64,000 bases of DNA, taken from positions 677,524 to 741,523 of the forward strand of contig QRDG01000529.1 of NCBI GenBank assembly GCA_012064385.1, given 5' to 3'. Shown here one piece after another: positions 32,401 through 45,003 of this stretch (the first letter of the stretch is position 1; the number at the start of each line of letters is the position of its first letter). Under the pieces are notes generated by a model. The model did no database searches. It worked only from the letters and a program-made list of their open reading frames with translations, and was not told the DNA's origin. Source of the DNA: Puccinellia tenuiflora (lineage: Eukaryota > Streptophyta > Magnoliopsida > Poales > Poaceae). A program made the translations under genes and the position numbers.

Positions 32401-33212
32401 GAGCTCGGGAGCAAGAGGGGAGGGGAACGGGGAGCAGGGAGAGAACAGGGGAGAAGGAGGGAGCAGGTGAGCGAGGGGGCTCCGTGGCCGCGTCCTTAGC
32501 CTCCAGGGGGGCCACGGCATCGAGCTGGCAGGGCGAGGCCACGGCTGCAGGGCGGCATGGATGCCCCGGCATGGCGCCAGTGCCGGGCGGCACTGTGGAG
32601 CAGATCGTCGGCGTTTTTGCAAAAACCCTGGCTCTTAAATTTTTTTATAAAATCTACAAAAATTTATAAAGCCTTCTCTTGACAGGTAGAAGCTTCACAA
32701 AAAGTTTGGCTTCAAAATAAAATGTTTAAATTTAGATTTATTTATATTGTTGCAATATAGTCTTTTTTGATAAATTGCAAAATGCATTTATTTGATGCAC
32801 TGAAGTATTTCCAAAAATAATGAAATTATTCGTGGAGGCTCCTAATATGAAAATGAAGCTCCCCATAATTTTAGTTTGAATTGTTTAGCTTGGTTTCAAA
32901 ATAGGATTTGAATTGAACCAATTTTGTATTCTCAAATTCATTTCTTATCTGGCAATATTTAGATTTTGAGAATTGTTTATAGAAGGTAAACTTGGAACTT
33001 CCTAAACAATTTGGAAGTCCAAGAATGATGTGTTTGCCAAGTTAAGCAATTGCATTTGGTGTGGAAGCTTGGGAAGGTTTGCTTCCCCATTTTAGTTGCT
33101 TGCATAAATGGATAGTTAGAAATAGCAATTTCATATGGATGCCATGATGCAACCATGATGCAAAAGTGAAAAAATTCTTGGTATTTTCGAGTACAAAGTT
33201 GGGGCTATTACA
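29448..33212 (-). repeat. 3' LTR of chromovirus (3,765 bp)
   Basis: The ends are TGTAGCGCCCCGACC and ...GGGGCTATTACA. It contains the palindromic block (30,275-30,325) and a GGCCGG-rich stretch (31,840-32,050) with short tandem 'cagccggccca' units, followed by a GC-rich probable promoter region. No genes. Confidence 0.9.
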
Positions 33213-33228
33213 ATTGTACCCCCCTTAT
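33213..33228 (-). other. Polypurine tract of chromovirus
   Basis: The minus strand reads ATAAGGGGGGTACAAT directly before the LTR start TGTAATAGCC. Confidence 0.85.
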
Positions 33229-34918
33229 AGGAATCTCATCCCAAGATTCTAGGCTTGAGTGAAGAAGGCGGGATATTCCTGACGAAGCCTAGTTTCTCGC
33301 TCCCAAGTCGCTTCTTCTTCGGAATGGTTAGACCATTGAATTTTGAGGAACTTGATGGTCTTGTTGCGGGTTTTCCTCTACGCTTCATCCAAGATGCGGA
33401 TCGGATGCTCGCGGTAAGTCAAATCCTCCTGGATGTTCAACACCTCATGATCAACCCCACGGATAGGATCTTTGAAGCAACGACGGAGTGGAGACACATG
33501 GAACACATCGTGCACATCCGGGAAGTTGGAGGGTAGATCGAGTTGATAGGAGAGATCTCCTCGCTTGGCTAGGACGGTGAAAGGACCAACATAGCGAGGT
33601 GCCAATTTGCCCTTGATCCCGAAGCGACGAACGCCTCGGAGGGGAGAGACTCGAAGATAGGCCTTGTCACCAATTTCATAGTGGACCTCTTGATGATGCT
33701 TGTCATAGTAGCTCTTTTGCCTTGACTGAGCAGCCTTGAGATTATCCCGAATGATACGGACTTTCTCCTCGGCTTCATTGATCACATCAGGACCGAAGAG
33801 TGGCCTCTCTCCGGTTTCAGACCAATTTAGAGGAGTTCGGCATTTTCTCCCATATAGAACCTCAAAGGGGGCCATTTGCAAACTGGCTTGGTAGCTGTTG
33901 TTGTAGGAGAACTCGGCGAGGGGGAGATACTTTTCACAACCCTTACCAAAGGAGATGACACATGCCTGAAGCATGTCCTTAAGAAATTGGTTCACCCGTT
34001 CAGTTTGACCATCAGTTTGAGGATGACAGGCTGTGCTGAAGTTTAGGCGGGTTCCCATGGCATTTTGGAAACTCTGCCGAAATCTGGATACGAATAGGCT
34101 TCCACGGTCTGAGATGATCCTCAGTGGAACACCATGTAGAGGAACAATGCGGGCAACATACAACTCAGCCAATTACTTTGCATTTATGTCCTCGCGAACC
34201 GGAAGGAAATGGGCTACCTTGGATAGGCGGTCGATGACGACCCAGATGGCATTATTGCCCTTTTGTGACCTGGGAAACCGGTGATGAAATCGATGCTAAC
34301 TTCATCCCATTTCCACTCGGGAATGTCTATGTGGCGAAGAGTACCCGCTGGTCTTTGATGTTCAGCCTTCACTCGGCGACAGATGTCACATTCAGCAGCA
34401 TACTCGGCGATCTCGCGCTTCATGCAAGACCACCAGAATTGACGGCGAAGATCTTGGTACATTTTGGTACTACCCGAATGAATAGAGATGGGTGACTCAT
34501 GAGCTTCTGAGAGGATCAACTCTTTTGTGTTCCCACTCTTGGGCACCACTAGACGGTCACCGAAGTAGACAACACCATTATCATCAATAGAAAAATAGTT
34601 GGCCTTCCCATTTGCTATTTTCTCTTTGATCTCGAGGATTTCATCATCAAGTTGCTGGGCGGCCTTGATTTCATCCTCAATAGTGGATTTGATCTCCAAG
34701 TTGGCTAGGTATCCGGAGGGAACAATCTCCAGATTCAACCGAGCAAATTCCTCATGGAGAGCAGGTTGTGCCTTTTCAATCATCAGAGTACTGCAATAAG
34801 CCTTGCGACTCAGAGCATCGGCCACGACATTGGCCTTGCCAGGCTGATAGTTAAGGGTCACATCATAGTCTTTGATTAATTCCAACAATCTTCTCTGTCT
34901 GAGATTCAGATCCGGCTA
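33229..34918 (-). pseudogene. Chromovirus pol C-terminal part: RNase H end, integrase, chromodomain
   Basis: After the TAG at 34,916-34,918, the frame continues with the end of RNase H and DALSRK. The integrase zinc finger follows (HESPISIHSG ... CDICRR), then the catalytic core: first Asp in SIDFITGF, second in ISDRGSLF, Glu in QTERVNQFL. A frame slip near 34,255 and a TAA at 34,173-34,175 separate the first catalytic Asp from the rest. GPFTVLAKRGDLSYQLDLP and VFHVSPLRRC mark the C-terminal domain. A TAG at 33,375-33,377 precedes a chromodomain-like tail (IKFLKIQWSN, EEATWERE) that reaches about 33,254. The chromodomain would guide insertion to heterochromatin in intact relatives. Confidence 0.88.
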
Positions 34919-36073
34919 AGTGAAGAGATACTTCAGACTTTGATGATCTGAGAAGATTTCACAACGGTTGCCCAACAGGTAGGGCCTCCATTGCTTCAGA
35001 GCATGAACCACGGCAGCGAGCTCTAGATCATGAGTTGGATAATTTTGCTCATGTGGCTTGAGTTGACGAGAAGCATAGGCTACCACGTGGCCTTCTTGCA
35101 TCAAAACACAGCCCAAGCCTTGGAGTGATGCATCACAATAGACGACAAAGTCTTTGTCAGTGTCAGGAAGGACAAGCACCGGGGTGGTAGTGAGCTTGAC
35201 CTTGAGAGTTTGGAAGCTCTCTTCAGCTTTGTCTGACCACACAAATTGTTTATTTTTCTTGAGGAGGTCAGTCAAAGCTTTGGCTATCTTGGAAAAGCCC
35301 TCGATGAATCGGCGGTAATAACCCGCCAATCCAAGGAAGCTACGGATGTCTTTGACGTACTTTGGAGTAGGCCAGTCCAGGATTGCCTGAATCTTGTCGG
35401 GTATCACCGCTACTCCAGCAGCTGACACCACATGACCCAGAAAGATGAGCTCCTTTAACCAAAACTCACACTTGGAAAACTTGGCATAGAGGCGGTGATC
35501 ACGAAGCTTGGTCAGAACTAGCCGAAGATGCTCAGCATGTTCTTCTTCGGTTTTGGAGTAGACAAGGATGTCATCGATGTAAATAATGACGAACTTGTCG
35601 AGGTACTCGTGGAAGATGGAGTTCATCAGCCTCATGAATGTGGCCGGAGCATTTGTGAGGCCAAAAGACATGACAGTGTACTCATATAACCCATAACGGG
35701 TAGTGAAAGCCATCTTCGGAATATCCTCCTTTCTGATTTTGATCTGATGATAGCCTGACCTCAGATCCATCTTGGAGAATACCGTTGCACCAGCTAGTTG
35801 ATCGAACAGGTCAGTTATTCGAGGAATAGGGTACTTGTTCTTGATGGTCACCGCATTCAGAGGGCGGTAATCAACAACCAGCCGAGGCACATTTCTATCC
35901 CTCTTTTTGACAAAGATGACCGGGCAGCCCCAAGGTGAGCTACTCGGATGGATGGATTCTTTTTCCAGCAGCTCATCAAGTTGCTTCTTCAATTCAGTTA
36001 GCTCTTCTGCTGGCATGCGGTTGGGCCTTTTGGAAGTTGCGGCGGTTCCCAGAACCAATTTGATGACAAATTA
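34919..36073 (-). pseudogene. Chromovirus reverse transcriptase / RNase H
   Basis: A 380-codon open frame (36,058-34,919) starts after a TAA at 36,071-36,073. RT motifs in order are WGCPVIFVKKRD, LVVDYRPLN, FSKMDLRSGYHQI, the polymerase motif YIDDILVYS, and FLGHVVSAAGV. The connection domain and RNase H follow (VYCDASLQGLGCVL, ELAAVVHALKQWRPYL, FSDHQSLKYL). The catalytic Asp pair of RT is present. It ends in TAG at 34,916-34,918 just after SDHQSLKYLFT, where related elements have Gln. The domain alone looks undamaged, but the polyprotein cannot be made. Confidence 0.92.
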
Positions 36074-36726
36074 CACGCTTCGATCAGGTGGCATGCCAGG
36101 CAATTCCTCCGGGAAGACATCGGGAAAGTCACAAACCACTGCCACCTCATGCATTTCAGGTGGGGTGATGCCTTCCATAAAGCATAGAGTTATCTCCGGA
36201 GAGAGAGAGGGGTGGCTGAGGATGGTGTTGCAGAAGTTGGGGACCAGTAACACACTATCCCGTAGCTTGGGTGGATCACTGTGACAGTCTTGGCAGCACA
36301 ATCCAAATTGGCGTGATATTTGACTAGCCAATCCATACCCAGAATGACATCGATCCCATCTGACTTCAAGGCTATTAGTGAGAACGGAAAAGGTATTGAG
36401 CCTATGCAAACCTGAACCTCAGGAGCGATCCAATTAGCGTGCCAACTAGAGCCTGGTGTCTTGACCATTAGCGGGGAGTCCATATTTGCAAACGGTATTT
36501 GATGGTTGTGTGCATATGATATGGATATGAAAGAATGCGATGCTCCAGAATCAAATAATACTGAAGCTGGATATGCATTTATTCGAAGCGTACCCATGAG
36601 AACTCCGGGGTCCTCTTCGACTCCTTCAGCCGAGATGTGGTTCAGGCGGCCACGGCTGACGGTCATGGCCTTGGCGGCTGGGGTAGAGGGAGCCGGTGCA
36701 GGTGCTGAGGTAGCCGGTGCCTTCTA
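36074..36726 (-). pseudogene. Chromovirus aspartic protease region
   Basis: After the stop at 36,724-36,726 the gag frame continues to 36,190. The protease signature LFDSGASHSFI (catalytic DSG) and DVILGMDWL, the flap-side landmark, are clear. A frame slip around 36,190-36,220 moves the linker (VCDFPDVFPEELPG) into the RT frame. Confidence 0.88.
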
Positions 36727-37671
36727 GGGACACTCTCTGGAGTAGTGCCCCGGCTGGCCACAGCTGAAGCAAGTGGGCTTCGTTGGTGGTGGAGGCAGCT
36801 GAGGGCGGAAACCACTTCCAGCTGCACCCAAGGTTGAGGTAGCTGGGCGAGGCGGAGGTGGCCGGTACCCTGAAGGCCTTGGCGTGAAGGGTGCACGAGG
36901 CACAACGCTAAAAGGAACGAAGACCCTGCGCTTCCTGCCCTCGGAGGAAGAGGAGCTTTGATGGTCCATGGGAGCTGGCCTCTTGGAAGCCTCCAGCTCC
37001 TTCCTACCCTGCTCCATAGTAAGAGCCTGGTTGTAGAGCTCCTGGTAGGACTGCAACTTGAAGGGCAGGAGCTCGTATCGGAGCCGAGGTGCGAGCCACT
37101 TGCGGAAGAGGTACTGCTTGTCCTCATCGTTGGTCACGTCCCGAGGGGCGTAACGGGAGAGGTGGTTGAACTCACGCCCATAGGATTGGACGTCCATGCG
37201 TCCCTGGGTCAAGTCCAGGAACTCCCTCCTCTTGAGGTCCATGATGGGCTTGGGGATGTACGCCGCACGGAAGGCGGTGCGGAAATCCGCCCAGGTGAAG
37301 ACATGGCCAGCGTCGAACATCGACACATGGCTCTCCCACCAGGAGCCGGCGGCTCCATTCTGCAGGTAGGTGGCAAAGTTGACTTGTTCCGCCACCGGAA
37401 CGTGCAAGGCCGCGAACTTGCGCTCGAGGGCTCTCAGCCAATCATCCGCATCAAGCGGCTCTTTAGCTTCAGAGAAAGTGGGAGGTTGAGACTGCAAGAA
37501 CTCGGTGAGAGTGTTGCAGTCGCTGTTCCTCCTGGCCCCTTGTTGAACCAACTGCTCGAGCAGATGCTCGTTGCGCAGGCGGTTTTACTCAATGGCCATC
37601 AGAACCTCCGCCATTGAGGGTGGCGGCGGTGGCTCAGGATTGCTTTGTTCCCCACGACGGGTAGGAGCCAT
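36724..37671 (-). pseudogene. Chromovirus gag (capsid, CCHC nucleocapsid)
   Basis: The ATG at 37,671 (MAPTRRGEQ...) is the likely start. A TAA at 37,585-37,587 interrupts after about 28 codons, and the open frame resumes through 37,551. The capsid has the Retrotrans_gag pattern (GSWWESHVSMF, FTWADFRTAF, YIPKPIMDLKRREFLDLTQG). A Pro/Arg-rich linker leads to the zinc knuckle CFSCGQPGHYSREC, followed immediately by TAG at 36,724-36,726. Intact relatives would read on into protease as one gag-pol protein. Confidence 0.9.
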
Positions 37672-38057
37672 TCTGAAGATTTGGAACAATGATAAGTTAG
37701 TAACCACCTCCGAACAGATAGGATAGATCATTAGAATCCTTCCAGATATAGAGACTTAAGATGCATTAACACGAAGACAGATTTAGGTAAACACGGGTGA
37801 CATCACGTCATTGCGGCAATAACAAACGGAAACAACTGACTCGAGACAAACTCTAGACGGTAGAAACCCAACCCCGAGAACCTAAAACTTTGACACCAAG
37901 ATTAAAACAAATAGAGATAAGAGATCAGAGTAGAGCGAGTTGGATGAGTAGTAAAAAGAATCTTAAGAAGGTTTTCACAACTCATTTTTAGGTTAAAAAT
38001 AATTTTCAAACTAGACTCGACATCGACCAATAGAAAGTGTTTCCTACAGGCAGTCCT
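37672..38057 (-). other. 5' leader of chromovirus
   Basis: Untranslated sequence between the primer-binding site and the gag start; no gene. Confidence 0.6.
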
Positions 38058-38069
38058 GCTCTGATACCA
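38058..38069 (-). promoter_or_regulatory. Primer-binding site (initiator-Met tRNA)
   Basis: The minus strand reads TGGTATCAGAGC, 3 nt inside the LTR end at 38,073. Confidence 0.9.
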
Positions 38070-38072
38070 ACT

Positions 38073-41000
38073 TGTAGTGCCATGACCCAAGAATTATACA
38101 AAGAGGCTATGTAACCCACAGGCTATGCTACACAATCGAAGGGCATGGAATTACCGCTCCCACGCAACACATCGATCGTGCCATAAACACTGGCATAACA
38201 TTCAATGTATAAAACTAAGATCAAGACTTGTCGAACAACTGGCACATTGCAGACTCTATGACACAAAATCATATAGCAACTCATATATGAGAAAGATACA
38301 AATATTACACACAGAGGTCACAGACCCAACAATTCATCATGCGGAAGCGAAGTAGTGTTGTCTAACAAAAAAATCCAAAATATGGCATAAGAGGCCTACA
38401 GATAAACGATCCCAGCCAGCTTGTTCCACGGTCCCAAGCTGCCACCTGGGAACCCCGAACTACTCATCGATGTCCAGGAAGAAACAACTTGTGTGCTCGG
38501 TGTCGTCCTCCTCTGAAACAAAATATAAAGCAGCAAAGAGAGACTGAGTACGACGTACTCGCAAGTTTAGTAGGGCGATATAGGCCCAAATGATGACGGA
38601 GGCTCTAAAGCTGTATATTGTAGCTAATTTGCATAAAGCTAGTTTTCCTTTTTAAAAGACATAAAGACCCATGGCATCGTCTACTCAGATTTTTTTTGTC
38701 AAAAGGGGATAAGAAAATAACTTTCATCTTTGGTTTTCATCGAACCATTTGTAAGCAACAACCTCTCATCTCCACCAAGGCACCCCCTCGAATCACCCTC
38801 GAGGAAATGAACCTTTTATCACACGTTGATTATGCAACCTCTAGCTGCCAAATTAATTAGGTTAATGTTCTCTATGATCTTATCGTCTATTCCCAAGTCG
38901 TCCATAACCGCGGACACGGCTTTTCGAAAAGATTTAACCCTGCAGGGGTGTACTAATTTACCCATTGGTACCGTCCGGCTCACCTGATTGGCCCTCTTCC
39001 GGGGAAGGCCGGCGAGTGGGCGCGGTTAAACCTTTACCTCGCTGTGAGACTATCCAAGAGTCATCTGTGGCAACAGGACAAGTTTATCCAGCCTATTTCA
39101 GCCTCTACCCCCATCGCCACGTCCTAAACACCATCATCCTCAGCATTCCTTTTTCCGCTCACACACCCACGCGCAAATGGAAATAACAAACTAGAGGACC
39201 CTTGGATACGCCCGCACAAGTTATTCAGTTAGTAAGGAGCCCATACCCCCACCAATGGAAGCACGCTCGTCTTGGTTCAAGAGGTAAAGAACTCGCTCCT
39301 AGGGGCAAGAATGAGACAAAACACCATCCCCGATGGCAACTCATCCAAGCCTTCTTAGCATTTTAATTAAGCACCATAAGTAACCGCCATGTCCGAAACA
39401 TTCCATCAACATCATAATAATGGAATTAAAACACCGGAAAAAAACTAACATTTGACTAAGCATGGCTAAGCATAGCTAAGCATATATATACAACAATTAT
39501 ATATTTGTCTCCGGCCAACACCACAAACCTATGGTTCATAGGGGGGAAGGATGTATTGGTTCGGGGAAAACATGCATTCATAGGATACTCTAGTATTGAC
39601 CGAAATAAACATTCAATCGAATGCAATATTATGGTGGATAAAATAAGTTTATAAAACAGTAGGATGCTAGATGCCAAGAAGGTTAGGTTATCTCTTGCCT
39701 TGCTGCCGGGGGTGTGTAGTACTGCTCGTCGGAATAGGCGAGGGAACCCTCGACTCCGGAATCTATCGATACCCAAAATAATACAAAAGAACAAATAAAT
39801 CACACGAAGACAAGGTACAATGCACAATCATGATGACATGTCGAATTTATGCAAAGATATCATCATTTAATTTATCTAACAAATTAAATGGAGTTCCAAA
39901 TAATTAGTGCAATTATTTGTAAACAACCCCATATTTATCTTAGAGACCACATTATTTATAATTTATTACATTACAAAAGAGGTGGCTTAAATATGCATGA
40001 ACATGACATGATTAAGTAGGTTTTGTTCTTCCGATCATTTTGGTACCTCATTTGTGATTTTCCAAGTATCGAGGAATAAATAGTGAATTAAATAATTATT
40101 CGAATTTAGTTCCTTTAATCAGTTAAAGAATAACATCATATGAAAATTTGTGATCATGATTTGATAATTGCATGGTTTGATAGCATTTGAAGTGTTGATC
40201 ACATTGATATTTTATTCACAATTTTTGGTTAATTATTTAATAAGTTATGATTTTCCCAATTTGGTATTATTTATGCCATTTTAGGAATTCTTAGATAAAC
40301 AACAATATTACAAATTCAAAAGACCATTACAATTGTTCTAACATGTAGAGATTGTTTTTCTGAACATTTTGATATTTGACTTGTCAAATTGGAGCATTAT
40401 TTAAAAAGATATCAATTAATTTAAATGACTTTTAATTCCAAAAAGGAATTTCAAAACCCTGGCAGGCCGGCCTTGTGCCGGCCAGGCCGGGCCATAGGCC
40501 GGGTGGTGACCCGAGGCCATCGGCCTTTGGCTGGCCCAGGCTGGGGACCGAGGCCGGGAAGGTGGCCGAAGCTGCCGGCCCACAGCCGGCCCAGACCGGG
40601 TGTTCAGGCCGGGCGGGAGCCCGAGCTAGCCGGACAGGCCGGTGCCCAGGTCGGGCTCACAGACAGCGATGATGGCGACCGGCGGCGGTCGACGGCGAGA
40701 GAGGAGAGGAGGCGCGGAGAAGGGCGAACGGGCGCGGGAACTCACCCTGAGCTTGAGGACATGGTCAGCGACGGCGGGGAGGGGCTGACGGTGGCGTGCG
40801 GGTGCGCGACCGGCGGCTCTCGGTGCCAGAGAAGAACGGCGACGATGTGGATCTCCGGCGCCCCCCCTTTCGATTCCTTGGACCACTACGGAGAGGGAGA
40901 AAAGCGCAACCTTCCACGGGCTTCGATCTGCTCCCTGGGTCATCTAGCGGCGGCACTACGGTGGCGGGCGAGGCAACGGGAGCTCGGGAGCGAGAGAGGA

Positions 41001-41476
41001 GGGGAACGTGGAGCAGGGAGAGAACATGGGAGAGAGAGGGAGCAGGTGAGCGAGGGGGCCTGTGCCGCGTCCTTTGCCTCCATGGGGGCCACGGCGTCGA
41101 GTGGGAGGGCGAGGCCACGGCGGCAGGCGGCATGGGCGCCCCGGCATGGCGCCAGTGCCGGGTGGCACTGTGGAGAAGATCGTCGGCGTTTTCGCAAAAA
41201 CCCGCTGGCTCTATTTATTTCATTTACAAAGAGGTCCCACAGCAACTTGAGCGATTTAAAAGGGGCTCTTTAAACATTTTTATAAAATCTACAAAATTTA
41301 TATAGCCTTCCCTTGACAGGTAGAAGCTTCACAAAAAGTTTGGCTTCAAAATAAAATGTTTAAAATTCAGATTTATTCATATTTTTGCAATATAGTCATT
41401 TTGATAAATTGCAAAATGCATTTATTTGAAGCACTGAAGTATTCCAAAAACAATGAAATTATTCATGGGCTCCTAA
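38073..41476 (-). repeat. 5' LTR of chromovirus, right end lost in gap
   Basis: It begins TGTAGTGCCATGACC and runs parallel to 29,448-32,846 as far as ...gggctcctaa, where the N run starts. About 365 bp of the LTR are missing, which would fit into the 459-bp gap. The conserved palindromic block is at 38,900-38,950. Confidence 0.9.
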
Positions 41477-41935
41477 NNNNNNNNNNNNNNNNNNNNNNNN
41501 NNNNNNNNNNNNNNNNNNNNNNNNNNNNNNNNNNNNNNNNNNNNNNNNNNNNNNNNNNNNNNNNNNNNNNNNNNNNNNNNNNNNNNNNNNNNNNNNNNNN
41601 NNNNNNNNNNNNNNNNNNNNNNNNNNNNNNNNNNNNNNNNNNNNNNNNNNNNNNNNNNNNNNNNNNNNNNNNNNNNNNNNNNNNNNNNNNNNNNNNNNNN
41701 NNNNNNNNNNNNNNNNNNNNNNNNNNNNNNNNNNNNNNNNNNNNNNNNNNNNNNNNNNNNNNNNNNNNNNNNNNNNNNNNNNNNNNNNNNNNNNNNNNNN
41801 NNNNNNNNNNNNNNNNNNNNNNNNNNNNNNNNNNNNNNNNNNNNNNNNNNNNNNNNNNNNNNNNNNNNNNNNNNNNNNNNNNNNNNNNNNNNNNNNNNNN
41901 NNNNNNNNNNNNNNNNNNNNNNNNNNNNNNNNNNN
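41477..41935. other. Assembly gap (459 N)
   Basis: A run of N hides the junction between the chromovirus LTR and the Athila-like element. A reading frame drawn across it is meaningless. Confidence 1.
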
Positions 41936-42618
41936 GTAGCTACCCATCTCTACCTTCTAATGAGAGTAGCTCTCTAACTCATACATTATTTGATTGTTCT
42001 CCTTCCTTACGAAAGGAGAATGAATGCTATGATCCCATTGATTCATTTGAAACATCCCTTTTAGATAAAAATGATCTTGTTATATATGATAATCCATGCT
42101 ATATTGATAAATCTTATGATAATCCTTTATTTACTCCAACCATTGAGATGCATGATAATGAAGAGTTGTGCTTAGAAAGTCGATATGATAAAGCTCTTGA
42201 TGATGGTCCTATATTACTTGATGATAAAAATTATAATGCTATTGAAAGTGGGTTTAATCTCACTATTTTTGAGATGGATCGAAATTATGTGCTTGTAGAT
42301 CATAAAAAGCCTATTTTAAGTGATAATTATATTGTTGAGTTTGTTCATGATGCTACTGAAAGTTATTATGAGGAAAATATGGTTGTTAGAGTTCTCATGT
42401 CACTAAAACACCTCTCTATATGCAAAAAGTTTTCAAGTTACACTTGCTTTACCTTCCTACGCTTAATTCTTTGTGCTTCATTGATTTATTTTCTTATAAA
42501 ATGCCTATGCATAGGAAGAGAGTTAGACTTAAATATGTTTGATAATCCCCTCATGATGCTCTTCCTTGCGTTTCAATCCTTATTCTTATGTGAGCATCAT
42601 TTAAAATACTGGGCCTAG
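41936..42618 (+). CDS. C-terminal part of an Athila-type retrotransposon ORF
   Basis: An open frame of about 227 codons, acidic and Tyr/Asn/Asp-rich (YDNPCYIDKSYDNPLF, DDGPILLDDKNYNAIE). Near the end is a hydrophobic segment (LRLILCASLIYFLIKCLCIG), and it ends in ...EHHLKYWA and TAG. The sequence after it (gctaaaaggctataaagaaaagcgct...gggaggcaaccca) is typical of Triticeae Athila-like elements (Sabrina/Fatima/Wham group). This ORF occupies the env-like position there. Its function is unknown and the start is in the gap. Confidence 0.55.
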
Positions 42619-44740
42619 CTAAAAGGCTATAAAGAAAAGCGCTAGATGGGAGGCAACCCATTCATTGTATATTTTTGTTTTAATTTTTTATGCCAAGTTT
42701 AGCCTCTAATGCATTGAAAGTGCGAGGTGTTGTTTTGCTGTCCAAAACAGATTCTATGCGCCTGTTGCAGAAAATCTCGAGCCTTCCCTGAATTTTATTT
42801 TTTTCTGAAATTTTTTGACAGCAATTCTGATACTTTTATCTATCTTTCGTTAGTTTTGAATTTTCTCATTTGAGTTACAGAAGTGCCTCGAAAAATTCGA
42901 TCTTTACAGACTGTTCAGTTTTTGACAGATTCTGCTTTTATCTTGAATTCGTCTCTTTTACTATCGTCAAATGCGATACTCTAGAGATGTAGTGTCACAT
43001 TGAGGCTTAGTAAACAGTAGCTAATTCCCAATAAAGTTGTTTGCAATTTGACTTGAGTTGAACATATGTGTATTTTAATTTATGAGCACTAACCCTCTAA
43101 TCAGTTTATGAGAAGTTTTGTGTGAAGGGAGTTTTTAAGTTTTGAACGACATGGTGATGTGAGAATGTAGAAAAGCTCAAGCTTGGGGATGCCCCCATGG
43201 AATCCCCCTAGAATATTAAAGAAGATTCAAGCGTCTAAGCTTGGGGATGCCCAAGGCATCCCCACTCTTCACTAACAACCATCAGGTCGTTCATTAAAAC
43301 TACGTTTTGATCACTTTACATATTATGTGCTATGTTTGGAGCGTCTTTTTGCTTTCAGTTTTGTTTTGTTTGTTTTCTGGTCATATCCTTGTTGGATCCT
43401 AGCTTTACTTGTGTGGGAGAGAGACACGCTCCATTTTCATTTGAATACTCCTGCGCTTGGTTTATATCTTGTTGAGTATTCTTAGCCACTGTTTGTTTGC
43501 TAGTAAGCTCTCACTTTAGATTTTATCTTATTTAGAGCTGCTAGTAGTTGTTTTTAAACTCTCTTGATCTTCACTTATATTTGTTAGAGAGTTGTTTTGG
43601 TTGCTTGGTTAATATGTTAGATCGGTAAAATGCTATGCATGTGGTAGTGGTATGAAGTAGAAAAAAACCTACATAGTCTTGTAGATCATTATGTGGATAA
43701 TTTGATACTCTTAAATAGTTTTGAGACATTAAAATAACTAATGGTTGAAATTTGTTGGTTAATGGTGTTAGAGATGATTAGTGGAGATGTGTTAGTAAAG
43801 CGTGGAGCCCTACTTTTCTGAACTAAACAACCTAAGTCAACAATGCTAATGTGTCATGAATTCTGCTCAGTTGAAAATAAGTTCCTAGTGGGTAGTTACT
43901 GCAACGGTCGGGGAAGCCAACGGGGCACTTGTGTCGCCACCACGATCCCTCTCGGGGTGTCTCTAACCATTTGTGTAACATTGAAACTGCTAGTTGTTTG
44001 CAATATACGAAATGCACTGTGAGTTTTGGTTTTGGCACTTCCACTTCTATATTTTGCTAGCCTCTTCGGTGCTGCGCAATGCCCTCTCTCACATTGAGAT
44101 TGGTGCATAATTCGCTAGTACATCCAACTCCGTGGGAGAACTTCATCCTGTTCTCCTACACATAAGCCAACTATCTCCCTCAAAACAGCCACCATACCTA
44201 CCTATCACGGTATTTCCATAGCCGTTCTGAGATACATTGCCATGCAACATCCATCATTTCATTACATGACTTGATGTCGTTCTTCATTACCATATAGTTT
44301 GCTTGATCATTGAGTTAATGTGCCGCGTGGCTTGCCACATGTTTTACATTTTTTCCACACTACACTCGATCATATGCATACCTTCTTTTATACATCATGT
44401 ATTAGTCTTATGAGTTATGAGTACCAAAAAGTGTGATGATCCATTTGTAATATAAAGTGTTGCTCCTACAGTGAGGTATAAAATAAAAAAAGAATAAAAG
44501 AGCCCAAAGGAGGCCAAATGAGAGAGCATTTAAAAGAGCCAAGGAGGCCACCCAAAATCCAAAAAAATGGAAAAAGAGAGAGGGAGCAACACTACTATCC
44601 TTTTTACCACACTTGTGCTAGTAGCACCTACACTTCATTATAGAGAGTTCCCATGTTGTTTTAGTAGTATAACTATGTGGGGAATTAACGTTATAGAACT
44701 TGGCTTGTATATTCCAAGGATGAGCCTTCTCAAGTGCCCT
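41936..44740 (+). mobile_element. Athila-like gypsy element, 3' internal region
   Basis: It holds the ORF above and then about 2.1 kb of non-coding 3' region with two polypurine-like motifs (aagcttggggatgccc at 43,179-43,195 and 43,237-43,252). I did not find a convincing LTR start before the CACTA insertion at 44,741. The region 42,619-44,740 contains no gene. Confidence 0.6.
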
Positions 44741-45003
44741 CACTAGTAGGAAAAAGCCTATCACTGGCGAACCTATTTTTGCTACCGCTGGCGAACATGC
44801 GGTTCGCCAGCGCTCATATCGCCAGTGGTAACAGCTTACCGCTGGCGAACATCATGTTCGCCAGCGGTAAGTTAGTTACCACTGGCGAACCACTTCCTGG
44901 TTCGCCAGCGAGGGTCCACTTACCACTGGCGAACAGAGGTTTTGTTCGCCAGCGGTACACCCAGTGATTACCACTGGCGAACCAGGTTCCTGTTCGCCAG
45001 TAA
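44741..45003. repeat. Left CACTA terminus and subterminal repeats
   Basis: Eleven or so copies of CTGGCGAAC or its complement GTTCGCCAG occur, mostly as facing pairs with 5-15-bp centres. These would be the transposase-accessory binding sites. Confidence 0.9.

Larger units (their letters stand above)
29448..41476 (-). mobile_element. Tekay/Del-lineage chromovirus (gypsy), nearly complete, right end in gap
   Basis: The element is read right to left: 5' LTR from the gap to 38,073, initiator-Met primer site, gag, protease, RT, RNase H, integrase with chromodomain, polypurine tract, 3' LTR 33,212-29,448. Long LTRs (about 3.8 kb) plus a C-terminal chromodomain identify the Tekay/Del group. The 5 bp left of the 3' LTR are AGTGA; the other flank is lost in the N run. 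The LTRs are similar but show many point changes and indels (for example around 31,960-32,050 versus 40,570-40,640), so the insertion is not recent. Confidence 0.9.

Noticed and set aside
32058..32669. Frames in the chromovirus LTR and their copies at 40,425-41,305
   Set aside because: The duplicates differ in frame between the two LTRs, so they are not under coding constraint.
41356..42618. A 420-codon frame spanning the N run
   Set aside because: The gap is of unknown content; only the part from 41,936 can be used.
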